Source: Aradus depressus (Eukaryota > Arthropoda > Insecta > Hemiptera > Aradidae). From it: a stretch of DNA of 64,000 nucleotides. Location of the stretch: the NCBI GenBank assembly GCA_963662175.1, contig OY759221.1, positions 30,502,045 to 30,566,044 of the forward strand. The letters run 5' to 3'. A program made the position numbers and the translations under genes. Under the pieces are notes generated by a model. That model made no database searches, was not told the origin of the DNA, and was given only the letters and a program-made list of their open reading frames with translations. Shown here piece by piece: positions 1 through 9,812 of the stretch (position 1 is its first letter; each line of letters begins with the position of its first letter).

Positions 1-275
1 ACCTAATGAGGACATACCTGTCAAATTATAGCGATATCGGCTGAAGAGACGGGGAACCGGGGGGGGGGGGGGGGGGGGGGATTCAATAACCATGATAACT
101 ACCGATGTAATGAATTTATAGACACAAAATTTAGTATGAGAATTTAGGGCTCCTATGTAAGTCAATTGTTTAGTATTAACGCAAACTGTCGACTGGTTTT
201 GGAGGGGGAGCGAAAAGATAATTGATGAATTCGTTCTGGGGAAGTACATTGCCGGTGATTCACCGATAACTTTTT
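1..275 (+). repeat. Rep-A copy, palindrome-ended
   Basis: This is a copy of the most abundant interspersed repeat here, cut by the window start. From 100 it follows the shared order: a 'gatgtaatgaattta' block, 'aaaatttagtatgag', 'ctatgtaagtcaa', 'gactggttttggaggg', 'ttctggggaagtaca', then the 13-nt palindrome CGGTGATTCACCG at 253-265. At least 15 relatives occur in both orientations. No coding potential is seen. The class is unknown; a hairpin end would suit a non-autonomous foldback or Helitron-like element, but no terminal signature proves either. Confidence 0.75.
61..80. repeat. Poly-G run
   Basis: About 20 consecutive G inside the Rep-A copy. Similar G or C runs occur at 16922-16945, 17496-17540, 26924-26937, 39703-39719 and 54121-54130, usually inside repeats. 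Exact lengths are likely unreliable because such runs are hard to sequence. Confidence 0.85.
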
Positions 276-437
276 AAAAAATAAAATAGAGCCCCCTTTT
301 ATACAACAAATACAATCTCATTTTACACTGATATTTAGGAAACAAATATTTGCTTGCACAACAGAGCTCTGCTGTCTCTACCCGTGCGTGTCTACTCCAC
401 CTCTCACTTCCCAACAGGTTGAATTACACCAGCTTGT

Positions 438-690
438 ATGTGATGTGGCCATAGCAGGACTTTCTTACACCAACGCGATAGGAGATCACTATCCCTTCCC
501 CACTCTAAATCATTTCTGCCAATACCGGCTATATGAATGTAATGTCTTGGCGTCAGCAGTTTTATTTGTTTCTCAGTATAATTCTGAGACTTTCGTATAC
601 TCAGTAATGGCACAATGAAATGATATTGAGAGGGGGAAGGGAGAGTGATCTGTGAAAAACTGGTTGGTATAAGTTATGTTGTGGCCACTA
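438..690. mobile_element. Rep-D foldback MITE, full length
   Basis: The left end reads 'gatgtggccatagcagg', 'actttctta' and 'agatcactatcccttcccc'. The right end carries the reverse complement of the same blocks ('gggaagggagagtgatctg', 'gttggtataag', 'tgtggcca'). The two arms are about 110 bp each, around a centre containing 'cagtataattctgag'. There is no transposase. Related copies lie at 15960, 17690, 26226, 31028, 31795, 35131/36310 and 52640. This is a non-autonomous inverted-repeat DNA element; the superfamily is undetermined. Confidence 0.7.
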
Positions 691-780
691 CACATATATT
701 TTATTTTTTCTTTATGTTTAAAGTAAAAAAAAAATACTAATAATAAAAAGATATTTTAGAATTCGTTACTAAACAAAATT

Positions 781-893
781 TAGGTCACCCACTGTTAACT
801 CGGGCTCATGTCCACCAGAGCGACAAAAGAGCGCTCTGGTAGTAGGCTATATGACTTTGTTAAAGCCCGGGCATGAGTCACAATAACTGTTTC
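781..893 (+). mobile_element. SINE1 3' fragment
   Basis: Contains the SINE1 3' body: 'gggctcatgtccaccagag', the conserved hairpin CCAGAG...CTCTGG, 'agtaggc.atatgac' and 'gcccgggcatgagtca'. The tRNA-like head is missing. It is a 5'-truncated or decayed copy. Confidence 0.85.
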
Positions 894-899
894 GTATGG

Positions 900-1470
900 A
901 AATTGATTGTATTCACATTACTTTCTTTGGGACATTATAACATTAGTTGTATTGGTCCTATCTCATATATGAGGAAATATTAAAACCTGAAATTTAATAA
1001 GGAACATTTTTTCTGAAAAGCACTTTTTCGATGGTTAACTGTTTTCGCGTAAATCAAGCAAACGTTTAAAAAATTTAAGCAAACGTCACATTTAGATAGC
1101 TTTCGGAATGAATCTCGGGGCGACCTTCAAAATGTATATAGCATACCAAATGTGCCTTTTAGTTCTCTCTACAACTTATATTTGAAATGAGTTTTGATTT
1201 AGGTTATTTTTGATTAGGTTCCGAAGTAAAGGGATCTCCATTTTCGAAAAAAATTTAATTTAATTTAAGTTAGTACATGTGACATCTTCAACTCAATTTT
1301 TAAGTTCATGGCTAGAATCATTTCTGAGTTAAGGACCTCATAAAGTTCCAATCTCATTCACATGCATCATCGCGAAAATAGTGTAAAAGTGTTCCTCTAA
1401 GGGCATTAAAACGTGACAATTGAAAATTCGATCGAGATTTTTGCAAGATTGCGAATGATAAAATGAAGTG
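900..1470 (+). repeat. Rep-B copy
   Basis: Carries the Rep-B order: 'gttttcgcgtaaatcaag', 'aatctcg', 'gtgccttttagttctct', 'tttgattaggtt', 'ccgaagtaaag.gatctcc', 'catgtgacatcttca' and 'catcatcgcgaaaat'. Other copies are at 6365, 16085, 17915, 25550, 30340, 36440, 45065, 57670 and 59135. It ends close to the splice donor of the exon at 1482. No reading frame is conserved; the class is unknown. Confidence 0.7.
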
Positions 1471-1481
1471 AAGGGGCTTAC

Positions 1482-1907
1482 CTGTTGTGATTATACGTAG
1501 GGCTGGGTGACTTTGTGTAGGGCGGACTGGGAGAGGAGTTGAAGGTGTGGTTGGGCCCAGTAGGGAGCACCTGGACACCCTCTATCCTGGGGGATCTCAC
1601 CTTCCGCTCCTCGCTCTTCCACTCGCTCACCCCCTTGAAGTAGGACTTCTCTGTCGGTTCGGGCGAGCTGAGGAACACCTTACTCGGCTTCGGCTCTGAC
1701 TTGGTCGACTTCATTGTGACATTGATGAAGCTGGTGTGCGGTCCTTCATCCTCGGAGTCTTTGGAAGAGCGGGAGGTAGACTCGCTTCCAAAGTGATGTT
1801 CCAACCACTTGGAGGTCTCCACTTTTCTGGTTCGTTCCTCTTGGTGGAAGTCCAGGGGTCGTCGGGTCAGGGCATCCTTCCTGTCCTCCTCCATTTCTTT
1901 CAGGAAT
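1482..1907 (-). CDS. Internal coding exon C, unrecognised protein
   Basis: This is the third exon seen of a minus-strand gene. On the minus strand the acceptor is ttttcag|A and the donor cag|gtaagc. The exon starts with the last base of a split Arg codon and runs 141 further codons before a phase-2 donor, fully open. The product is hydrophilic: an acidic/basic start (FLKEMEEDRKDAL), a KWLEHHFGSES stretch, a Ser-rich acidic patch (RSSKDSEDEG), then a Ser/Pro-rich tail (SSPSPPYTKSPSPTY). SP and TP dipeptides suggest phosphorylation sites. There is no transmembrane segment or enzyme motif. Joining to exon B restores the frame exactly, which strongly supports a real gene. The family is unrecognised; a disordered scaffold or cytoskeleton-linked protein is only a guess. 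The next exon would lie left of the window. Confidence 0.85.
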
Positions 1908-1913
1908 CTGAAA

Positions 1914-1931
1914 ATAATAATAATAATAATG
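1914..1931. repeat. (AAT)n microsatellite
   Basis: Six AAT-type triplets just upstream of the exon C acceptor, between the branch region and the 3' splice site. Length variation here could affect splicing, but this is untested. Confidence 0.8.
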
Positions 1932-2040
1932 TATTTATATATTTATACTGCAGAGATCAGCTTGTGATACACAATATGCATCAATATTATATAACTGGCA
2001 TCTTAGGTGATGCCATCTGATATATGCCTCGTTCACATTA

Positions 2041-2400
2041 CACCATCTCAATAAAATTGAGAGCTGGTGCAACATTTGGAAAATTAAACTCAACAAGGAC
2101 AAATCTCAATATATAACTTTTACAACATCAGACTGACATGGAACCCTCATACAAACCTCAAATGATTAATGCACTAAACACACGACTTAAAATGCTTCAT
2201 TCCCTTCTGCACATGCATACAAAATTACCCTTAACAGAAAATTGTAACTGTTACACGTTTCTACACAAAACCACTCTGGATATACGGCTCGCAAATGGTT
2301 CAGCTCTACTTTTCCTGTCAAAAATAATCAGACACTCATTACACTATGTCATAACACACATCCACTCACAATCCTTCCAGGAAGATGAGATGGAACCGTG
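2041..2400 (+). pseudogene. LINE reverse transcriptase remnant
   Basis: The plus-strand frame around 2041-2130 reads HLNKIESWCNIWKIKLNKDK, the typical block 'I..W...W.I.LN..KS..I.F' following the catalytic part of jockey/I-type LINE reverse transcriptases. After a stop, a second frame continues with RLKMLHSLLHMHTKLPL, matching the usual 'R...L..L......L' linker and thumb. Frameshifts and stops make it a dead 5'- and 3'-truncated copy inside the gene's intron. Confidence 0.7.
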
Positions 2401-2519
2401 ACTTGCTATAATCCCAAATTGCAGCCCCCCTCCCACTTCTTGAAACGTAACCATCATAATGCCCATATACATTGTTTTTTAAATTTCACCCTAAGGAGCT
2501 ACCCCTGGGTGGCCTTCCT

Positions 2520-2735
2520 CCACAGTTGCAACGAACTTAATTCCCCCGAACGAATTAATCATTTAACTATTCGTTCCCCCTCCACAACCCTTCGACCCTT
2601 TTGGGCTAAACATTAGTAGTCGACAAATAGGTACATATATTTTTTTTTCACTAGTCGTCAGAAAACATGAAATTCCGTTGAAAACTCAGCATCGAATTTT
2701 TTAAACGATTACATAACTTCCCCTATATTTCGTAT
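2520..2735 (-). repeat. Rep-A fragment
   Basis: Minus orientation: 'cgaacgaattaatca', 'cgttccccctccacaac', then a T-rich break and the opposite terminal part 'aaacatgaaattccgttga', 'cgattacataacttcccct'. Middle sections are deleted. Confidence 0.7.
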
Positions 2736-3348
2736 AGCTAGAAAGTAAATATAGAAAGTAAAAATATAATCAGGAATATTAATATTAGTATAAATGATGT
2801 GTAAAATGTATTTGCCTTGCTTCTTTAAGTCGTTCACAATATATATATAATACAATAACTACCTATTACTACTATTTCGTATCTACCTAAAATTTGAAAA
2901 AAATTGCCTACATCACACGTTGAAGGGTTTTTAGAGAGAGAAAGTCTGACGATACCAAACAGTTATAAAAGGATTTAAAAAAAAAATACATATATATTTC
3001 TCTCTTTTCAAATGAAGGATTTTATTACACTTTTAACAATAAAATCTATTCGATATTTGTAAAGTTTTTATTAGTTTCTATTTCTTTGGGTTTGTTTTAA
3101 TTAAGGAACAGAAATATCAATTCATATTATGTAACTCTACAAATAAAATCAAGGACGAAATAAAACAAAATAATATTAAGTTCAGTTCTTTTTGTATTAA
3201 ATTTAATTACACTTTTATATATATACATTAAATTAACAATTGTAATTCTTATGTATTTCAAAAGAAGGAAAGAAGACACTACGTAAGAGAAATTAAATAT
3301 TATCACAAAAGAACAAAACCTATTTTATTTCTTACAGCACCAACGTAT
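2736..3348. other. AT-rich intron, nothing recognised
   Basis: Low-complexity AT-rich sequence with 'atatatat' runs. No coding frame, SINE box or inverted repeat was found. Confidence 0.6.
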
Positions 3349-3735
3349 ATATCGCTACCTCAGAACAAAATTGTCACAACTCAAAAAATATCGAATTCGT
3401 ACTAAACTCATAGAAAGAATGGTAATATGGTATACTTTTTTATGGAAGAGTGTCACAATTGTAACTTCTAATTCTGGCCACCAGAGAGCAGATGTGTCGG
3501 TCTTCCATTGTACAAAAAGGTTGGGCTTTAAGGGCTTTAAAGGGTGTTACGATGGTGAAAAATAAGTAAAATTGGCTTAAAAGTAAGTATTATTAACCGT
3601 GTAAAAGTTTATTGCTCTACCAGTTTTCTAAATAAATCAAAAGTAAAGTACCATCATCAGTGAATTTTTAAACGTGATTTCCCAAAATTTCATTTTTTTA
3701 GTTGTGACAGTCTTGTTCTAAGGTAGCGATATGTA
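3349..3735. mobile_element. MITE with about 40-bp terminal inverted repeats
   Basis: The left end 'atatcgctacctcagaac' followed by 'ttgtcacaactc' is mirrored at the right end by 'agttgtgacag' and 'gttctaaggtagcgatat'. The arms are about 40 bp with few mismatches; the element is 387 bp. The sequence between has only a short chance frame. It is non-autonomous, the superfamily is unknown, and flanks offer only TA as a possible target duplication. Confidence 0.75.
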
Positions 3736-3938
3736 CACGAATAAACAAAACACAATTTCTTACACATCCTATATACAGATTACAAGTGAGTATAATTTAT
3801 TAATTAGGTCTAATGATTAGAATTCAAGATTGTTATAATAATAATTATTATTGCTATATGTTATGTTACTATTATTTTTGCAAAGAAAATTAGTTTTCCA
3901 AGGTAAGAGTAAAGCATTGTTGTCAGTTTTGCCACAAT

Positions 3939-4092
3939 ATTGTGTATAGGAAACAAAAGAAAAAAATTGTATCTAGTAAATATAACAAAATGCACCTAAA
4001 AAAAAAGTGCAATTATTGCACTTTTTTTTTTTTTTTAAGTGCATCTTGTTATATTTACTAGATACAATTTTTTTGGTTTCTTATATACACAA
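3939..4092. repeat. Near-perfect long inverted repeat
   Basis: About 74-bp arms ('attgtgtatagg', 'ttgtatctagtaaatata', 'aaaatgcacct') are mirrored around 'gcaattattgc' near 4014. Differences are mainly in A/T run lengths, so the palindrome is young or maintained. It could form a long hairpin; no terminal repeat or target duplication is visible. Confidence 0.85.
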
Positions 4093-4483
4093 TACTGAAC
4101 ATTTTCAAATCGATAAATACGGATCAATTTTCATTAAGGAAATTCTACAAAAATATATATTATTTTGAATAAAATTTTTTATAAAATTACAAAATTAACG
4201 GAAAAGAATTACATTATAAGTAAATATTTATTTTTCGACAAAACTTTATTTATTATTTTCCTACTGAAATATTTTTCTCATAGGACTATGACGGTTACTG
4301 ACAAATATTAATAAAACCAAAGATGGCGCCCATCAAAAGCAAAATTCATATTGTTAACTGCATATATTCGTGATCAGAACTATGCATGTTATCCAAAGTT
4401 GAAGGCCCATATAACTGACCCCTCGCTAGTATTCAACTACCTACTCTCCTGTCTATTAAATACAGCGCAGGACCTTTTCGAAA

Positions 4484-4990
4484 CTCTAGTTTCCTGAACT
4501 CATCTGGGTTGAGAAATGCCTCATCAAAGATTCTCCATTGGAGATGTAGCCAGGGTGCATCCTAACTTCACAGATTCTACAGAAAGGATCCGAAACAAGA
4601 CTCATCGTTGAGATGTTTTTTTAAAGAGTGGTTTTCTGTTAGATGCCCTTCATTTTGTCCGGTCCTTTAAACAAATCTTTTGACTGTCGGCACCCCGTGT
4701 TTTTTCGCGTCAAGATGAGTTTCCTTTCCCCAATGTCCATTCCTCCAGGATTGCTCTGCAATGCGCCTTCCTGATCCCTATTGAGGTCCTCTTCCATTTC
4801 CTCTATGTCCTGGGACCCAGAGGAGTCAGATTTCCTTATCCTTTCTTTGAGTTAGCCTCCACACCTGTTAGGTTAGTTTGATGATTCATTCTCATTAGTT
4901 GATTCTCGACCTGATTTCTAGACTTATTATTCAATTTTGTCCCTGACATTTATGACTGACCTTAATGCTTAATAAAAGACAAATAAATAA
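4484..4990 (+). repeat. Family E repeat with AATAAA-rich tail
   Basis: Contains 'agattctccattggag', 'ctacagaaaggatccg', 'tgtccggt' and 'caagatgagtttcctttcc', and ends near 'taataaaagac' followed by AAAT units. It looks like the 3' part of a retrotransposon. Short open stretches such as RFSIGDVARVHPNF exist but match nothing I recognise. A diverged copy lies inverted at 5165-5490. Confidence 0.55.
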
Positions 4991-5164
4991 ATAAAACTTG
5001 TCTTTTAATAAATTCTGAAATTATATCACTCAATTTGTAATTTCAGAGCATTAAGCAGAAAGGAGAAACTCGAATTTGAAGTTATAACGTTTCTATAAAT
5101 CAGGAAGATTTTAAGAAAATTTATTTTTGTTTGACCCTTCCGGTTTACACATTCCGTTCCCTTT

Positions 5165-5490
5165 CTTTATTCATTTTTAATGAAACCACATCCATTTGGA
5201 AAGGAAAACTCATCTTGGGATGGCGAACAACTCAAAACTGTTGATTAGAGAACCGGACAACAGAAGAACAACTCTTCTTGTCCAACCCTGGAGGACATTG
5301 AGAAAAGTGATCGGGTACCAACAAGACACTCGGTAAGAAAACAATCTACAATGGGTTCCGGATCCTTTCTGTAGATGATGCGAAGTAATGGAGGAAAGCG
5401 AGCTAGCAAATGTTCTGCGCGAATGTGAATGTTTTTCACACCTCCGATGGAGAATCTTCCCAGATGAGTTGAGGAAACAGAATTAATTAT
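5165..5490 (-). repeat. Family E repeat, inverted copy
   Basis: The reverse strand matches 4484-4760: 'gattctccatcggaggtg', 'ctacagaaaggatccgg', 'ttgtccggttctc' and 'caagatgagttttcctttcc'. An open minus-strand stretch covers RFSIGGVKNIHIRAEHLLAR and a CLVGTRSLFS segment. The pair could pair as a stem with about 400 bp between. Confidence 0.55.
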
Positions 5491-5608
5491 CAAAGAAGTA
5501 AGAGAGTAGGCAGTAGAGGCTGTTATTTGGGGCCAACAGACTTTGGATAACATGTGTACAAAACCCATCCCTGCAATCAATCAATAATAAAAGCCTTTTG
5601 TGCAAAGA

Positions 5609-6360
5609 TGCTAGCCGGCTTTCGAAGTTGCCCTTATCATCTAGTAGTTTAGAAAAAAAGACATTTAGTAAAAAAGGTATAAAAGTCGAATTGCCAAAAT
5701 AAGAGGTACCTATATAAAAAGATATGAAAAACTTAAAAAATGGACATACTTGATAAAACATTTTTAGAAATTTAGTTTTTAAGTAAATTATTAGATAAAA
5801 TAAATGTTCAATATATAAAAAATATAATAACTACTCAATAAATAACAATTTCATATTCTATTACATTTTCTGTTTAAAGAGGGTTTTATGTCATTTATTA
5901 GGGGGCCATGGTGGCCGTGCGGGCTAGGGCGTAGGGCTTTGGTCGCATGGTCTCACCATGGTTTGCGGGTTCGAATCCCGTCCGGGAGTGAGTTTTATTT
6001 CGTAGATAGAACTCCCTCCCGGGGCCATGGATGTAATAAATAACTTAATAACAAACACATATGGCTAGTGTGGTGTCTGCCGAGGTCAACCAAAAAACAA
6101 AAAAAATGTCATTTATTTATTAACTTGTTAAATTATATTTTTTTAAATGTTTTATCAGACAAATTACATTTTAAAGCTTTTATATCACTTTATTTTGTTA
6201 CTTATTTTTTGAATTTATATTTATTCATTTTAGCGCATTAACCAATATTTTTATATACTATGTACTTATTTTGGAAATTAGAATTTTATAGCTTTTCCAA
6301 TAAATGATGGCTTTTTCGTGGATTGTCTGATGAGGGCCACCTCAAAAGCCGGCTAGCATA
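5609..6360. mobile_element. TIR element with GCTAGCCGGCTTT ends, hosting SINE2
   Basis: The left end 'tgctagccggctttcgaag' and right end 'cctcaaaagccggctagca' are inverted copies that extend into 'cccttatcatc' and 'ctgatgagggcc'. The body is AT-rich with 'cattttagcgcatt' and 'ccaataaatgatggc'. A second copy of the body and right end is at 7676-8070. The right end also matches a hammerhead-like core (see findings). It is split by the SINE2 at 5900-6105. Confidence 0.55.
5900..6105 (+). mobile_element. SINE2, complete with target-site duplication
   Basis: This is a tRNA-derived SINE. The head 'tggccgtgcgggctagg' resembles the A box of Leu/Ser-type tRNAs (TGGCCGAGTGG), and 'gcgggttcgaatcccg' is a good B box. 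The body 'ctccctcccggggccatgg' precedes the tail 'ggctagtgtggtgtctgcc' and an A-rich end. The 12-bp direct repeat ATGTCATTTATT flanks it (5888-5899 and 6106-6117). The paralogous site near 7810-7825 lacks the insertion. Confidence 0.92.
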
Positions 6361-6364
6361 AATT

Positions 6365-6925
6365 TTAAACATTATTTTGAAATATTTCCTACATAAATTT
6401 ATTTTTCATTGTTTGAGGCGCCATCACTTTTGTCGTATTGATCCTATCTCAAATCTGAGAATATATTACGGGGCATTTTGGTAAGACACACTGAAGGATA
6501 TGACTAATCCTAAAAATTAAGGAAACGGCTAAAAATATTTTTTCAAAACTACATTTCAGGACGGTTTTTTAGCACGTATCTCGAAAAGCGGAAGACGTAC
6601 AAAAAATCGTATTTGATATAAAATATGTATTCTAGTTTTTTTCTACCATTTTTACTTGAAATGATTTTTGATTAGGCCATAAACGTTGATTGTTAATTGT
6701 ACTAATTTCCTCATGGTTCCGCCAAAATCTAATCAAATCTAATTTAGCACATTAGACCACGTCATTCCAAATTTCAAGTTTATAGTTACAATCGTTTCTG
6801 TGTTAGAGCGCTCACAACTCTCCAATCACTTACACACACACACGCACAGACATCATCGCGAAAATGGTCAAAACGTTTTCAGGGGATTTTGAAACGTGAA
6901 AATCCGTTGACTATATTGACACGAT
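6365..6925 (+). repeat. Rep-B copy
   Basis: Shows 'tatctcaaatctgag', 'ggacggttttttagcacg', 'catttttacttgaaatga', 'catcatcgcgaaaatgg' and 'ggggattttgaaacgtg'. It ends about 65 bp before exon B. Contains a short (AC)n run at 6834-6844. Confidence 0.7.
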
Positions 6926-6989
6926 TACTTCTTCATATTATAGGAACAAGAAAATAAAATTTTTTCGCGGATCGGAGATCCATACTGAC

Positions 6990-7216
6990 CTGTTTCTGTT
7001 TTTGCGAAGTCTGGCCGACAAACTCTCCCATTCGGTGTCTCCTCGACGTTTGCCCTCCGTTGTTTCTGCGTCGTATCTCATTTCACGAACCACTTCGCCC
7101 CCTTCACCAACTTTGTCCACAAATTCTTGTTCTCGAACTTTACTGTACTCGTTCTGTTTTTCAACTTTGAAGTCTTCAAAACTCCCCTCCGTATCAGGGG
7201 CATCGAGTTCTTTCAC
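6990..7216 (-). CDS. Internal coding exon B, same gene as exons A and C
   Basis: 227 nt with minus-strand acceptor tttcag|GTG and donor cag|gtcagt. It enters in phase 0 from exon A and leaves in phase 2 into exon C. The encoded segment is strongly charged and polar: VKELDAPDTEGSFEDFKV, then a Lys/Glu-rich stretch (EYSKVREQEFVDKVGEGG), a likely phospho-acceptor region and WESLSARLRKNRN at the end, which continues as R-FLKEMEEDR in exon C. No signal peptide, membrane helix or catalytic motif. The Glu/Lys periodicity could allow helix or coiled coil. The family is unrecognised. Confidence 0.88.
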
Positions 7217-7287
7217 CTGAAATGAAAAAAACAAAAAAAACAATAATATAATAAATAAGAATAACCTTAATTTTTAATAGTTAGTTA

Positions 7288-7556
7288 TTGTGAGTCATGC
7301 CCGGGCTTTAACTACGAGGTCATATCGCCTACTAACAGAGCGCTCTTTCGTCGCTCTAGAATTCTAAATTTTTGCTTAAAGGGTATCTGACATCGTTCAG
7401 GCTCGGGATCATCGCTAACCCTCCCATCCGAAGGACGTCGTGCTCAAGGTTTTTTAACTTCCCAGATAAAAAAACTAAGGGCCTCAGCCGGGTTTAGAAC
7501 CTGCGATATTGAGCTCAGAAGGCAAGCTCGAAACCTCTGAGCTAACGGTGCCCTCA
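7288..7556 (-). mobile_element. SINE1, internally deleted copy
   Basis: On the minus strand the head has 'agctcagaggtttcgagc' and a decayed B box. The body lacks roughly 60 bp around the hairpin-to-'gtacctgaca' interval, going from the 'gctctttcgtcgctct' block straight to 'gggtatctgacatcg'. It ends with the conserved 'cccgggcatgactcac'. It sits 70 bp upstream of exon B. Confidence 0.88.
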
Positions 7557-7675
7557 AAAAATGTTTAGTATGTATTTAATATTCCCTTTTATGTCAGTCT
7601 GTTGCCTGAACCTCGTAAAACATTGCAAACGGGACGACGGGGAATTTGCATAATTAAGCCTTAAAAATTTAATTT

Positions 7676-8070
7676 AAACGTAAATGAATAAAATAAATGT
7701 CAAATAAATAGAAAATAGAAAAATTACTCAATAAATAGAAAATATAAAAACGACTCAATAAATAACAATTTATTATTATACTATTCTATTATATTCTATT
7801 TAATGAAGAGTTTTATCTCATTTATTTATTAACCTTTTAAAGTATGTTTTAAAAAATGTTTTATCAGGTCCATTAATTTTTGAAGCTTTTATTTAACCAC
7901 TTTATTTCAAGTAACTTATTTATTGAATTTATTTATATTTATTCATTTTAGCACATATAACCAATATTTGTATATATTTATTTTGGAAATTAGAATTTTA
8001 TAGTTTTTCCAATAAAGGTTTTTCGTAGATTGGCTGATGAGGGCCATCTCGAAAGCCGGCTAGCATAATA
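7676..8070 (+). repeat. Second copy of the 5609-6360 element, without SINE2
   Basis: Matches 5790-5899 plus 6106-6360: 'actcaataaataacaattt', 'tcatttatttattaac', 'atgttttatcag', 'ccaataaaggtttttcg', 'ctgatgagggcc' and 'gaaagccggctagcataa'. The left inverted end is absent. It gives the unoccupied state of the SINE2 site. Confidence 0.75.
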
Positions 8071-8099
8071 TTATCATATTATGATAATAAAATCTGTGA

Positions 8100-9190
8100 G
8101 AGGTGATGTAGTTTTATTTAGGAACTTGTGAAATAATCACTTTTCACTACATACATCTCCACATTTAAGGAATATGAAGTTGTTTGTGATAATTCACACC
8201 AACTTATACACTTTTCTTCACACTACAAAATTAAGTATAGATTAAAGAGTTTGGCCATAATTATTATAAGCAGGTGTTAACTCTCCTAAATACTGATATA
8301 GACTGGTACAATTTAATGAGACCATACTCTCATTGGTGGGCCCATATGTAAGTTTGAAGCTAACCCTAAAATTTCATACTGTATTTCACTTGTTTTACTA
8401 AATATAAACTATTTTGAAGTTGCGGAAAAATTTCCTTGATTTGAAACCAGTATAATGTTCACTTGATGAAGATGGCAACAACAAATTGGATTTCAGTCAC
8501 CCCAAAAGTTACCAGGTCACATGATGGTTAATTGGTCAGTTTTTGATATTGACTATCATAAAACACATAAGGGTTATAAATTGTTTTATTTTGTTACATA
8601 TTTTTGATAATGCCTGAATAATGGTAAACATCAACAAAAATTATATAAATATATTTTAGGGAGACTGAAGCCCAATTTTTTTTTTTCAAAACGACTTTCA
8701 CTAAATAAAAATGATTGTACTTCTAACCAATCGTATGAAAATAAATTTCAAACACTTCTGTACAAATCGGTATAGTTCATGTTCTTAAAAATGGAATAAT
8801 GTAATGAAATAACAATTTGAAATAGGCACGAAGTGAAAAGTTATTATTAAATAGTAACATAATATTGCTGATCAAACCTTGATTTGAGAAAACCAAACCC
8901 AAAACGTATACACTTTTCTTCACTCTCAAAATTTGGAGTAAATTATTCTCTAAAAATACAGATACCAACAAATACAATTCAATTAAACCATTAGTGAACT
9001 CAAGATAAGCCTAAACTTCCCTACAGGCCGGCGCCTTTTTTATTTTATTTCATTTTTAGCTAAATACAAATTATTGCAATTAAATATAAATTTCAAACTA
9101 ACCTTTACAAATTGGTATAATTTTTGTTCATAAAATGGAATTGGAGGGGATGAAATATTGATTTGAAATTGCGAGCCCCTACGAAACTAC
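8100..9190. repeat. AT-rich intron with a diverged duplication
   Basis: Blocks recur twice in the same order: 'tatacacttttcttcac' at about 8205 and 8908, and 'aaataaatttcaaac.cttctgtacaaatcggtata' near 8740 resembling a block near 9090. This suggests an old local tandem duplication of roughly 350-700 bp. Nothing coding is seen. Confidence 0.4.
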
Positions 9191-9222
9191 ACTCCTCTGT
9201 ACTTGGGGCATATAATTATATT

Positions 9223-9575
9223 GGAGGGCGCCGGTAGCTCAGTGGTCAGCGTGCTTGACTTCTGAGCTCAAGAACGTGGGTTCAAAACCCGACCGAGGCC
9301 CATAGTTTATTTTATCTGGGAGGTAAAATAAACTTAAGCACGCCGTCCTTCGGATGGGACGTTAAGCGATGGTCCCGAGCCTGTACGATGTCAGGTACTC
9401 GTTAAAGACCCCTGCCCTAGGTGAATAAAAATTTAGGGTAGGCAAAATTCAGGACTCCCACAGTAGAGTCGGGCTCATGTCCACCAGAGTGACGAAAGAG
9501 CGCTCTGGTAGTAGGAGATATGACCTCGTAGTTAAAGCCCGGGCATGAGTCATAAAACCTAATCCTAACCTAAAT
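9223..9575 (+). mobile_element. SINE1, near full length
   Basis: The head has the A-box-like 'tagctcagtgg' and B-box 'gttcaaaacccg', as in RNA polymerase III promoters. It is followed by 'ggaggtaaaataaactta', 'cttcggatgggacgttaag', 'gatgtcaggtactcg', 'aaatttagggtaggc', the CCAGAG...CTCTGG hairpin and 'gcccgggcatgagtcat', with a degenerate CCTAA-type tail. Length is about 350 bp. No clear target duplication. Confidence 0.92.
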
Positions 9576-9631
9576 TTCAAATTGCCTAATATGTTCTGAG
9601 ATGTGAGATATTTAAAATATGGTTTTATTAT

Positions 9632-9706
9632 TAAGTGCTGGAAGCTCAGAGGAGCGGGGCTTGCTTACTGAGTTTAAGATCGCGAGTTCTAAATCCGGCC
9701 GAGGAA
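9632..9706 (+). mobile_element. SINE1 head fragment
   Basis: 'gctggaagctcagaggagc', 'gatcgcgagttctaaatcc' and 'ggccgag' match a decayed SINE1 tRNA-like head, 60 bp after the complete copy. Likely a 3'-truncated older insertion. Confidence 0.65.
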
Positions 9707-9812
9707 GAATTCAGAATCCCTATGTATTGATTTTCAGACTAAACGATCGATTGGTTTTGGAGGGAAAACAAAAACGTTGTTTACTCAAAAAGTTTGAAAA
9801 TTTTACGCTCAC

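Noticed and set aside
9234..9294. tRNA-like sequences with A and B boxes (also at 5905, 18327, 30645, 51535)
   Set aside because: They lack full cloverleaf pairing and a terminator and are the heads of repeated SINEs, so they are not called tRNA genes.
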